NCBI GenBank assembly: GCA_030634605.1
Contig: DAOWAK010000059.1
Location: forward strand, 1-7,161
DNA: 7,161 bases
From: Sedimentisphaerales bacterium
GTDB taxonomy: Bacteria; Planctomycetota; Phycisphaerae; Sedimentisphaerales; SM23-30
Direction: 5' to 3'
Part shown: piece after piece, positions 1-4,924 of the stretch
How positions within the stretch are numbered: position 1 is the first letter of the stretch
How the letters are laid out: the number at the start of each line of letters is the position of its first letter
The notes under the pieces: model-generated
The model's database searches: none
What the model was told of the DNA's origin: nothing
Seen by the model: the letters and a program-made list of their open reading frames with translations, nothing else
Made by a program: the position numbers and the translations under genes

Positions 1-5
1 AAAAC

Positions 6-29
6 CATGCTCAAGAGTACTTGAGCATG
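6..29 (-). terminator. Hairpin terminator candidate downstream of waaA
   Basis: A perfect 10-bp inverted repeat (6-15 with 20-29, 4-nt loop AGTA) lies about 90 bp past the waaA stop. Read on the minus strand, the stem is followed by GGTTTT, which runs into the window edge, so the full length of the T tract cannot be seen. The layout fits an intrinsic terminator for the leftward waaA transcript. It is also one of two related hairpins here, so it may be a repeat element that doubles as a terminator. Confidence 0.45.
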
Positions 30-93
30 CCATCCGATCAATCAAGGCATGATGGAATGGAACATGCTTATGCTTAGCAAAAGCATGCCACCC
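24..93 (-). repeat. Two diverged GGCATGCT hairpin units
   Basis: On the minus strand two units share the opening GG(G/A)TGGCATGCT and close with AGCATG. One spans about 63-93 (7-bp stem 63-69 with 81-87, 11-nt loop); the other spans about 6-35 and contains the 10-bp hairpin at 6-29. On the plus strand the shared part reads AGCATGCCA(T/C)CC at 24-35 and 82-93. Loops differ but the arms are kept, as expected of a short palindromic repeat family. I cannot name the family from sequence alone. Confidence 0.35.
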
Positions 94-118
94 AGCGATG
101 GTGTTTTGATCGACGGGA

Positions 119-1432
119 TTAAGTGGGTAGGTTTTTTAGCAGGGCGGCGATTTCATCGACGGTTTTTTCGGTGGCGCCCTGGTTTTGGATGATTACCTGT
201 TGGGCGTTTTTGCCGAGTTGGGCGGCGGCGTTTTTGTTCTGGAAGAGATTTTGGATAACCGGTGCTAACTGTTTGCCGTCGGCGACCACTTCCAGGCCGG
301 CAGCGGTGACGAGCAGTTTGACGGATTCGGTAAAATTGTCGGTATAAGGGCCGACGACGACGGGTTTGGCCAAGGCGGCGGCTTCGATCATGTCCGAGCC
401 TCCCACGGGGACCAGCGAGCGGCCGACGAAAATGACGTCGGCGAGACTGTAAAACCCGCGCAAGTCGCCCATGGTATCGCCCAAAATTACGGCGTCGGCA
501 TCATCGCGGGTTGGTTGGTATTGGCTGGTTTTAACTTTGCTGTAGCGCAGCAGTTTAAAGTTGCGGCTTTCGATGAGGCGGGCAACTTCATCAAAGCGTT
601 CGGGTTTGCGGGGGACGAGCACCAGGCGTAATTTTTTCAGGGATTTTTCCCGACGAAGTTTGCTGAAGGCTTCGAGGACGATTTCCTCCTCACCAGATGT
701 AGTGCTGCCGGCGACCCAAACGGGCTGGGAGGGCGACAGATTTAACTGTTCGATTAACTCGTCGGTGCCGGGAACTTTGTCGGTCACTTCGGCGGTGTCG
801 TACTTCAAGGAACCGACCACGCGAACCCGTTGTGGATCGGCACCGAGGAACTTAAACCGTGCGGCGTAGCTGTTGTCCTGGGTCAGGACCAGTGAGAGTC
901 TGCGGAACATGGGGCGAACCAGCCCGACGATTCGGCGATAACGCGGGAAGCCCTTGCCGGAGCTGATGCGGCCGTTGGCTACCATGACGGGGATTGAGCG
1001 GTGGTGAGCGACGGCGGTGAAATTGTGCCAGACTTCCAGCTCCATTAGAACGCACAGGCTGGGTCGCAAGCGAGAAAAGGCTTTTTTAACCGCCCAGGAA
1101 AAATCCCACGGATAGAAAAAGACCAGGTGCTTATCGCCATAAAGCTTACGGGCCCGATCCATGCCGGTGTCGGTGGTGGAGCTGATGACAATTTCGTGGT
1201 CGGGGAGGCGACGCTGCAAGCTGGAGACCAGGGTTGCGATGGCGTTTATTTCGCCCATGCTTACCGCGTGAATCCAGATGCATTTTGCGGAGGAATTGCG
1301 TGGGGGGACAAAACCGAAACGTTCCCTCCAGCCGGTGCGATAGCGTTTCTGGAGGAACATTCGATAAAGCACCCACGGCGATAAGAGCACCAGGATGATT
1401 GCGTAAAAGATATCGAGTAAAATGCAAATCAT
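119..1432 (-). CDS. waaA: 3-deoxy-D-manno-octulosonic acid (Kdo) transferase
   Basis: The 437-aa product is a GT-B glycosyltransferase (GT30) that moves Kdo from CMP-Kdo onto lipid IVA at the cytoplasmic face of the inner membrane, starting the LPS inner core. Residues 5-22 form the N-terminal membrane anchor. The RERFG motif carries Glu37, which aligns with the general-base glutamate of the family. Other landmarks are HAVSMGE (55-61), MELEVWHN (130-137), ANGR (152-155), GSLKYD (207-212), VPRKPERF (273-280), GDTMGDL (318-324) and an EAAALAKPVVVGP segment (350-362) followed by TDNF. Length matches E. coli WaaA (about 425 aa). One oddity is GGSD at 344-347 where the E. coli enzyme has GGHN. The ATG at 1432 is the only start that keeps the whole anchor; no Shine-Dalgarno precedes it. 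Whether it adds one or more Kdo units cannot be told. The gene stands alone on this strand. Confidence 0.96.
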   Translation of the reverse strand: MICILLDIFYAIILVLLSPWVLYRMFLQKRYRTGWRERFGFVPPRNSSAKCIWIHAVSMGEINAIATLVSSLQRRLPDHEIVISSTTDTGMDRARKLYGDKHLVFFYPWDFSWAVKKAFSRLRPSLCVLMELEVWHNFTAVAHHRSIPVMVANGRISSGKGFPRYRRIVGLVRPMFRRLSLVLTQDNSYAARFKFLGADPQRVRVVGSLKYDTAEVTDKVPGTDELIEQLNLSPSQPVWVAGSTTSGEEEIVLEAFSKLRREKSLKKLRLVLVPRKPERFDEVARLIESRNFKLLRYSKVKTSQYQPTRDDADAVILGDTMGDLRGFYSLADVIFVGRSLVPVGGSDMIEAAALAKPVVVGPYTDNFTESVKLLVTAAGLEVVADGKQLAPVIQNLFQNKNAAAQLGKNAQQVIIQNQGATEKTVDEIAALLKNLPT

Positions 1433-1460
1433 ATTTTATGCTGAACCGGAAAACCTAAAA

Positions 1461-1498
1461 AAATACTGGATTCCCGCTTTCGCGGGAATGACAAAAAG
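1461..1498. repeat. 38-bp dispersed repeat with dRS3-like palindrome, copy 1
   Basis: This stretch is identical over 38 bp to 2433-2470. Its core at 1470-1489 is ATTCCCGCTTTCGCGGGAAT, an 8-bp stem with a 4-nt loop (TTTC on plus, GAAA on minus). The core fits the pattern ATTCCC-N8-GGGAAT known for the neisserial dRS3 repeats, and similar sequences occur between genes in many bacteria. This copy lies in the presumed waaA leader. On the minus strand the stem is followed 6 nt later by seven Ts, so it could act as a weak attenuator. In translation it yields the well-known artefact peptide SFPRKRESS. Confidence 0.85.
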
Positions 1499-1587
1499 GC
1501 AGCAGTTTCTTTTTGAAACAGTACTACAACTAAATCTATCAGTCTTAACTTAAGAAATTGCAATCTATAAGGCTGCAAAGAAGGGTC

Positions 1588-1617
1588 ATTGTAGCTGGGT
1601 GGGGCAGGTGAGGGCAA
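1588..1617 (-). promoter_or_regulatory. Candidate sigma70-type promoter for waaA
   Basis: On the minus strand TTGCCC (1612-1617; 4 of 6 to TTGACA) is followed after 18 bp by TACAAT (1588-1593; 5 of 6 to TATAAT). Transcription would start near 1581, giving waaA a leader of about 150 nt that contains the repeat hairpin at 1470-1489. The spacer is the complement of a G-rich run on the plus strand. The call rests on consensus matching only. Confidence 0.35.
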
Positions 1618-1732
1618 GTATAAATTGCCAGCTTACGCTGGAGGAGATTCTGGCAGAGCCAAATCGAGACGCCTGTCTTTATCGCCCATCCTGCTAAAAA
1701 TTACAAATTCCTGTATATTTAAATTGGGCGCA

Positions 1733-1772
1733 TAAAAATGGCCCCCTGACTCCAGTCGAGTACAGTGGGGCC
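1733..1772 (-). terminator. Intrinsic terminator facing left
   Basis: On the minus strand a long hairpin (1740-1772) is followed directly by ATTTTTA. Pairs are 1740-1745 with 1767-1772, 1746-1748 with 1763-1765 and 1749-1752 with 1758-1761, giving 13 bp with two single-base bulges (1762, 1766) and a 5-nt loop. The outer stem is six G-C pairs (GGCCCC/GGGGCC). No recognised gene lies just upstream on this strand, so it implies an unannotated transcript coming from the right. Confidence 0.65.
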
Positions 1773-1920
1773 GAATACTGTCGGTCGCCAACGGGCAGTG
1801 ATGATATTTGAGCCTGGCCAGGTAAGCTGAAACTGACAAAACTTAGCCAGCTTCGATTAAGCCTGATTCAAAAAAAGGCGCCAACAAAGTTACAGGTGCT
1901 CATTCCAGGACCCCTCGAAA

Positions 1921-2040
1921 TTACTCAACCCAGTTGGCCTGGGCCGATTTGGAGCGGGTTGTGAACGAGCGAACATTCTCCAAAAGCTTTTTTCGCTCTA
2001 CCAAAATAAGTTTTCGAATGATTGAAAAGCCAACAATCAT
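1921..2040 (-). CDS. Possible 39-aa small protein
   Basis: An ATG at 2040 opens a 39-codon frame ending in TAA at 1921. The peptide starts MIVGFSIIRKL and ends SAQANWVE: a short hydrophobic N-terminal part followed by a basic middle (ERKKLLENVRSFTTRSK). TAGGA lies only about 3 nt before the ATG, a tight but possible Shine-Dalgarno, and the ATG is about 23 nt after the predicted transcription start. The 8-bp hairpin at 2017-2041 would cover the start codon. A frame this short is expected by chance, so only its position inside the promoter-terminator unit argues for it. I do not recognise a family. Confidence 0.2.
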   Translation of the reverse strand: MIVGFSIIRKLILVERKKLLENVRSFTTRSKSAQANWVE

Positions 2041-2069
2041 TATTCCTAACGTATTTGTTAGAGGCACAT

Positions 2070-2099
2070 ATTATAATGCTGTGCGAAAATCGAGGTAAA
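2070..2099 (-). promoter_or_regulatory. Sigma70-type promoter for the candidate RNA
   Basis: The minus strand carries a perfect TATAAT (2070-2075), preceded after 18 bp by TTTACC (2094-2099; 4 of 6 to TTGACA). It points left toward the terminator at 1733-1772 and predicts a start near 2063. An exact -10 box together with a matching downstream terminator makes it more credible than a lone motif. Confidence 0.45.
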
Positions 2100-2135
2100 G
2101 ATCAAAGTTTTTGGGCTCAGAAGCGAGACCTAAAC

Positions 2136-2266
2136 TCAGTTACATAGGTTTCCGGCGGAGATGTTTTCAGGCGTGATCCCATACGCCACAAACATGTCCA
2201 CCAGAGGTTCGCTTCTGAGAGCCCCGTGGGGATCGATTACGACCTCGAATTTATCGCTAAATTTAA
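2136..2266 (-). pseudogene. Possible 3' remnant of an unidentified gene
   Basis: The minus-strand frame ending in TGA at 2136 reads, over its last 37 codons, FEVVIDPHGALRSEPLVDMF and then VAYGITPENISAGNLCN. Composition and GC-rich third positions look protein-like. Upstream, the frame stays open to a TAG near 2357 without any ATG, and that part is AT-rich and unlike protein, so any original start is gone. The plus strand is also open here and looks about equally protein-like (GGDVFRRDPIRH...), so at least one of the two is chance. I recognise no family. Confidence 0.18.
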
Positions 2267-2353
2267 AGTAAAATATAAACTGTCGATATGCAAATTTTCG
2301 GGAGAGGATTTTTGGAAAAATCAGGGAATTTAGCTGAAAAGGCGATGATATCC

Positions 2354-2496
2354 TTAGCTAGTTCCTGTTGCGGAAAGACGTTTTTTTTAATTATGCAAAA
2401 CCGTACGTTAGCGAAACCCCATTTTGGGGCCGAAATACTGGATTCCCGCTTTCGCGGGAATGACAAAAAGTCGCTTCCGCAACAGGAACTAGCTAA
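2354..2496. mobile_element. 143-bp MITE-like element with 22-bp perfect inverted repeats
   Basis: Arms at 2354-2375 and 2475-2496 are exact reverse complements over 22 bp; the left arm begins TTAGCTAGTTCCTGTTGC. The 99-bp interior has a T-run, a small hairpin (2417-2429, CCCCA/TGGGG) and copy 2 of the dRS3-like repeat, and shows no coding potential. No clear target-site duplication flanks the arms. The structure fits a miniature inverted-repeat element or a mosaic of small intergenic repeats; in single-stranded form it would make a long hairpin. No transposase is present, so mobility would depend on one elsewhere. Confidence 0.45.
2433..2470. repeat. 38-bp dispersed repeat with dRS3-like palindrome, copy 2
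   Basis: Identical over 38 bp to 1461-1498, with the palindrome at 2442-2461. It lies inside the 22-bp inverted-repeat element. Unlike copy 1 it has no T tract behind it on the minus strand, so it should not act as a terminator. Confidence 0.85.
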
Positions 2497-2550
2497 AATG
2501 GTGGTGATTTTCCCCGGAAAAAGGCAGGTGATCTATCGGCGGGAAGGTGT

Positions 2551-2757
2551 TCAGCAGTGATTGCCGAACTTTTGCTGTACAGCTGCGGCTAACAGAATGT
2601 GGCGTAATTTGTCCAGGGATTGAGTTTTTAGATAATTCGAGGTGAAATCGAGTTTGAATCTTCCGTCAAAACGATTGATTTCGCGTTCGATCTGCCGGCG
2701 GGGCATGGTGGCAATGGCGCAAATGAAATCGTCCAGGCTGGTTTTGGTGGTGTTCAT
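2551..2757 (-). CDS. Small hypothetical protein, 68 aa
   Basis: The product begins MNTTKTSLDDFICAIATMPR and ends AAAVQQKFGNHC. It has no signal peptide or membrane segment. It looks soluble and mostly helical, with alternating charged and hydrophobic residues in MPRRQIEREINRF (18-30) and SLDKLRHILLAAAVQQ (47-62). The ATG at 2757 is chosen because CAGGGTA (2765-2771) sits 7-8 nt before it as a Shine-Dalgarno; an in-frame TTG at 2823 or ATG at 2820 would add about 22 residues without a ribosome site. Codon use and composition look like a real gene. It is divergent from queA and ends about 55 bp from the inverted-repeat element. I do not recognise the family and assign no function. Confidence 0.6.
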   Translation of the reverse strand: MNTTKTSLDDFICAIATMPRRQIEREINRFDGRFKLDFTSNYLKTQSLDKLRHILLAAAVQQKFGNHC

Positions 2758-2871
2758 ATATTCTACCCTGGGGAACAATGCAAAAACCATAATTCTGCTA
2801 CTGATGTTATTATCGGCCATCAAAAAGCCGGGCCTTAGAGGGAAATTTTTTTGCAGTAATAAAATAAGTTT

Positions 2872-2901
2872 TTGTCAGATTTAAAGTCCAATAATCATTA
2901 T
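2872..2901 (+). promoter_or_regulatory. Candidate promoter for queA
   Basis: TTGTCA (2872-2877; 5 of 6 to TTGACA) is followed after 18 bp by CATTAT (2896-2901; 4 of 6 to TATAAT), giving a leader of about 75 nt before queA. A competing GATAAT (2969-2974) would make the message almost leaderless but lacks a good -35. The rest of 2758-2983 is AT-rich intergenic DNA with no other feature I can support. Confidence 0.28.
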
Positions 2902-2983
2902 CTCCCGCATGTCCCATCAGAAGCATTGATGTTTTAAAATAATTTTTCTTGCTCCGCGGGGAAGGTCTGATAATCTTTGCTGG

Positions 2984-4045
2984 ATGAATATTAATGAACT
3001 GGATTATGAACTGCCCGAGTCGTTGATCGCCCAGCAGGCGTTGGCTGATCGGGCAGCTTCGAGGCTGATGGTGCTGGATCGGACGAGCGGTGATATCCAG
3101 CACCGGCACTTTGGCGATCTTTCCGGGGTGCTGGAGGCGGGTGATTGTCTAGCGGTCAACGACAGCAAGGTGATTCCGGCACGGTTTTTTGCGCGGCGGA
3201 AAACCGGCGGAAAAATTGAAGGACTGTTTTTGCAAATCAACGAGGAGGGACTCTGGCAGGTGATGCTGAAGAATGCTTCGCGGCTGGGCGAGGGGGAGAC
3301 TTTTTATCTGTACAACCCTCTGGCGGAGAATAAGGATCTGCCGGCGCTGGCGATTGTGGCACGTGAAAAGCTGGGCGGGGGAATTTGGCTGATTGAGCCC
3401 GACAGTCCGGATGATTACCTGGACATTCTTAACCGTTTCGGCTGCACACCGCTGCCGCCTTATATTCGCAGAAATCCGAGCGACAGGAGCGAAAATTTTG
3501 ACCGGCCCCGCTATCAGACCGTTTACGCTGAGTCTCCCGGTTCGGTGGCGGCTCCGACGGCTGGGCTGCATTTTAATAACGAGCTGCTGGAAAAGCTGCA
3601 AAACGGCGGGATTAATATCGCCCACCTTACGCTGCATGTGGGGCTGGGCACGTTCAAGCCGGTGAACACCGAAAAACTTGAAGACCACCCCATGCACAGC
3701 GAAAAATATCGGCTCGATGAGAAAAACGCTGAGATTATCAACCAAACCCTGCGGAATAATGGCCGGGTTGTCGCGGTGGGAACCACGTCGGTTCGAACTC
3801 TGGAAACGCTGGCGGCGGGGGATCGGCTTGAGGCGGGATCGGGCTGGACCAAGCTGCTGATCACGCCGGGGTATCAGTTCCGGGTAACCGACGCTATGCT
3901 GACTAATTTTCACCTGCCCCGGACGACGCTGCTGGCGCTGGTGTGCGCCTTTGCCGGGGTGGAAACGATTCTGAGGGCTTATCGACAGGCTATCGAAGAA
4001 AAATACCGCTTCTACAGCTACGGCGACGCTATGCTGATTTTGTAA
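2984..4045 (+). CDS. queA: S-adenosylmethionine:tRNA ribosyltransferase-isomerase
   Basis: QueA transfers and isomerises the ribosyl part of SAM onto 7-aminomethyl-7-deazaguanine at tRNA position 34, making epoxyqueuosine in the queuosine pathway. The 353-aa length matches the family (about 340-360). Signature blocks are in order: YELPESLIAQ (8-17), SRLMVLDR (26-33), NDSKVIPARF (59-68), PPYIRR (158-163), YQTVYAESPGSVAAPTAGLHF (177-197), HVGLGTFKPV (218-227), HPMHSE (235-240), VGTTSVRTLE (265-274), TNFHLPRTTLLALVCAFAG (307-325) and YRFYSYGDAML (341-351). All are intact, so the enzyme should be active. The ATG start fits the family's N-terminus; the ribosome site is weak, with GGGGAAGG some 18 nt away. 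It converges with trmB, another tRNA-modification gene, and no other queuosine gene is in the window. Confidence 0.97.
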   Translation: MNINELDYELPESLIAQQALADRAASRLMVLDRTSGDIQHRHFGDLSGVLEAGDCLAVNDSKVIPARFFARRKTGGKIEGLFLQINEEGLWQVMLKNASRLGEGETFYLYNPLAENKDLPALAIVAREKLGGGIWLIEPDSPDDYLDILNRFGCTPLPPYIRRNPSDRSENFDRPRYQTVYAESPGSVAAPTAGLHFNNELLEKLQNGGINIAHLTLHVGLGTFKPVNTEKLEDHPMHSEKYRLDEKNAEIINQTLRNNGRVVAVGTTSVRTLETLAAGDRLEAGSGWTKLLITPGYQFRVTDAMLTNFHLPRTTLLALVCAFAGVETILRAYRQAIEEKYRFYSYGDAMLIL

Positions 4046-4065
4046 TGCCCCGATCAAAATCAGCA
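4032..4065. terminator. Hairpin between convergent queA and trmB
   Basis: An 11-bp perfect inverted repeat pairs 4032-4042 with 4055-4065 around a 12-nt loop. It covers the last queA codons and its stop. Neither strand has a T tract after it, so it is not a standard intrinsic terminator. Its place between two convergent genes still suggests it helps stop or stabilise the 3' ends of both messages. Confidence 0.35.
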
Positions 4066-4102
4066 CATCATTCATTCTTCATCAGCACATCATTCATTCT
4101 TC
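4059..4102. repeat. 22-bp perfect tandem duplication at the trmB 3' end
   Basis: Two identical 22-bp units (4059-4080 and 4081-4102), each starting ATCAGCACATCATTCATT, stand head to tail. The right unit contains the trmB stop (4094-4096, TGA on minus) and its last two Glu codons. The left unit repeats the same stop context outside the gene and overlaps one arm of the queA-end hairpin. It looks like a local slippage duplication. Confidence 0.85.
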
Positions 4103-4723
4103 GATTTTACGCATTGCCAAAGTAAAAATCCGGCGACCTTCCTTAATATATTTTCGTTCGAAATTGGAGCCGACCCACTCACCTTGCCGGGCGGCGGGGC
4201 CGGGGAAAAATTTTTCCTGTTGAAAAAGTTTGGCGGTCTCTGGCTGGTGGAGCAGAAGCTGCTGCATGATTTCAAAATATTCGGCGAAGTCGGTTGCGGT
4301 TCGCAGTTGGCCTCCTGGTATCAGGCAGCGAGCGACTTCGAGAAGATTTTCCGGGGTGAAAAAGCGGCGTTTCTGGTGTCGTTTTTTGGGCCAGGGGTCG
4401 GGGAAATAGACATGAAAGGCTGCTACCGAAACATCTGCGAGATATTGTTTGATAAACTGTCGGGCATCGGTGCGTAATATTCGGACGTTGGTCAGTTGCC
4501 ATCGTCTTATTCTGTCGACGCTGTAGCGATAATATTTGTTGGCCCATTCGATGCCGAGGTAGTTGATCTGGGGGTGCAGCTGGGCCTGGTTGACCAGAAA
4601 GGTGCCTTTGCCGCTGCCCACCTCGAGATGGACGGGATTTTTATCGCCGAAAAGTTCGTTTAAGTCTATTTGATAGCAATACTTAGATAAATCAACCGCG
4701 ATTTGGTCGTTGGCAATTGTCAA
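4094..4723 (-). CDS. trmB: tRNA (guanine-N7-)-methyltransferase
   Basis: TrmB uses SAM to methylate N7 of G46 in the variable loop of many tRNAs. It is a Rossmann-fold class I methyltransferase. In the 209-aa form the SAM-binding motif is LEVGSGKG (33-40), followed by GIEW (57-60), then the family signature FPDPWPKKRHQKRRF (107-121), RTATDFAEYF (141-150) and near the C-terminus SNFERKYIKEGRRI (186-199). Length is typical for bacterial TrmB without an N-terminal extension. No ATG is available. I place the start at TTG 4723 because AAGGAG (4735-4740) lies 11 nt before it; an in-frame TTG at 4753 would leave almost no leader after the predicted promoter. The gene converges with queA and diverges from the isochorismatase-like gene. 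Confidence 0.95.
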   Translation of the reverse strand: MTIANDQIAVDLSKYCYQIDLNELFGDKNPVHLEVGSGKGTFLVNQAQLHPQINYLGIEWANKYYRYSVDRIRRWQLTNVRILRTDARQFIKQYLADVSVAAFHVYFPDPWPKKRHQKRRFFTPENLLEVARCLIPGGQLRTATDFAEYFEIMQQLLLHQPETAKLFQQEKFFPGPAARQGEWVGSNFERKYIKEGRRIFTLAMRKIEE

Positions 4724-4734
4724 TTTTGTTGAAA

Positions 4735-4740
4735 CTCCTT
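4735..4740 (-). promoter_or_regulatory. Ribosome binding site deciding the trmB start
   Basis: AAGGAG on the minus strand, 11 nt before TTG 4723. It is the strongest Shine-Dalgarno in the window. It lies inside the coding region that would follow from a TTG start at 4753, which argues for the shorter protein. Confidence 0.55.
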
Positions 4741-4764
4741 CAATTATTGTCAATCCAGGTTGCT

Positions 4765-4793
4765 ATGATATTAATATAAGCGGCTTGTGGCAA
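4765..4793 (-). promoter_or_regulatory. Sigma70-type promoter for trmB
   Basis: TTGCCA (4788-4793; 5 of 6 to TTGACA) and TATCAT (4765-4770; 5 of 6 to TATAAT) with the ideal 17-bp spacer, on the minus strand. The start would be near 4758, giving a leader of about 35 nt to TTG 4723 that carries the AAGGAG site. In the rest of the divergent gap (4794-4924) I found no good plus-strand promoter for the isochorismatase-like gene. Confidence 0.5.
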
Positions 4794-4924
4794 GTGTTTG
4801 GGCAATTAACAATATTAATAAAGCTGTTAAAGCAGTGCAGATTCTCAGTCGATGGCTTAATAACAGTGTTCCGTTTTAATAATTGACTCGTCCATGGGAA
4901 ACGTGGAAAACGAGGTCTGCCCAG

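Larger units (their letters stand above)
1733..2063 (-). ncRNA. Candidate independent RNA of about 330 nt
   Basis: The segment begins about 7 nt after a consensus -10 box and ends at a strong terminator, so it looks like its own transcription unit. Inside it several stems can form: 2046-2050 with 2057-2061 (CTAAC/GTTAG), 2017-2024 with 2034-2041 (8 bp perfect), 1967-1972 with 1993-1998, 1929-1933 with 1939-1943, and 1824-1829 with 1848-1853. I checked for tmRNA, RNase P, SRP and 6S hallmarks and found none convincing. It may instead be a short mRNA, because a 39-codon ORF lies in its 5' part. Promoter, terminator and stems are visible; expression is inferred. Confidence 0.35.
1433..2550. other. 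Long gap without a conventional gene, rich in repeats and hairpins
   Basis: About 1.1 kb between waaA and the 68-aa small gene. No ORF here looks like a conserved protein of normal length. It holds, from left to right: the waaA leader with repeat copy 1; a possible waaA promoter; small overlapping hairpins at 1626-1656; a minus-strand terminator, candidate RNA and promoter (1733-2099); a possible gene remnant (2136-2266) overlapped by an 11-bp inverted repeat (2116-2126 with 2209-2219); and a 143-bp inverted-repeat element with repeat copy 2. Confidence 0.6.

Noticed and set aside
1..118. CRISPR repeats
   Set aside because: Only two diverged hairpin units, no regular spacers and no cas genes.
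1597..1614. G-rich run as a G-quadruplex
   Set aside because: The runs are GGG, GGGG, GG and GGG, so only a weak two-layer structure is possible; more simply it is the spacer of the candidate waaA promoter.
1429..1617. 62-codon minus-strand frame upstream of and overlapping waaA
   Set aside because: It contains the repeat peptide, overlaps the waaA start and shows no protein-like composition.
1633..1839. 68-codon minus-strand frame starting at TTG
   Set aside because: It runs through the strong terminator at 1740-1772, has a TTG start without a ribosome site and no recognisable features.
1872..1883. Intrinsic terminator at GGCGCC followed by seven Ts on the minus strand
   Set aside because: The GGCGCC palindrome has no loop and no partner arm nearby, so no stable hairpin forms before the T tract.
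1860..1980. 6S RNA, because minus-strand GAGAATGTTCGC resembles the start of E. coli 6S
   Set aside because: The rest of the sequence does not give the long rod with a central bubble or the matching 3' strand.
2263..2560. Overlapping frames on both strands through the inverted-repeat element (peptides with SFPRKRESS or DSRFRGNDKK)
   Set aside because: These peptides are translations of the 38-bp repeat, a well-known annotation artefact, and the frames cross both 22-bp arms.
2821..2838. Minus-strand terminator at AAGGCCCGGCTTTTT
   Set aside because: The stem is only 5 bp with one G-T pair and a 3-nt loop, and there is no gene upstream for it to terminate.
3149..4075. 308-codon minus-strand frame opposite queA
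   Set aside because: It is antisense to a fully conserved queA with every family motif, and its translation is rich in Q, R and P without recognisable domains.
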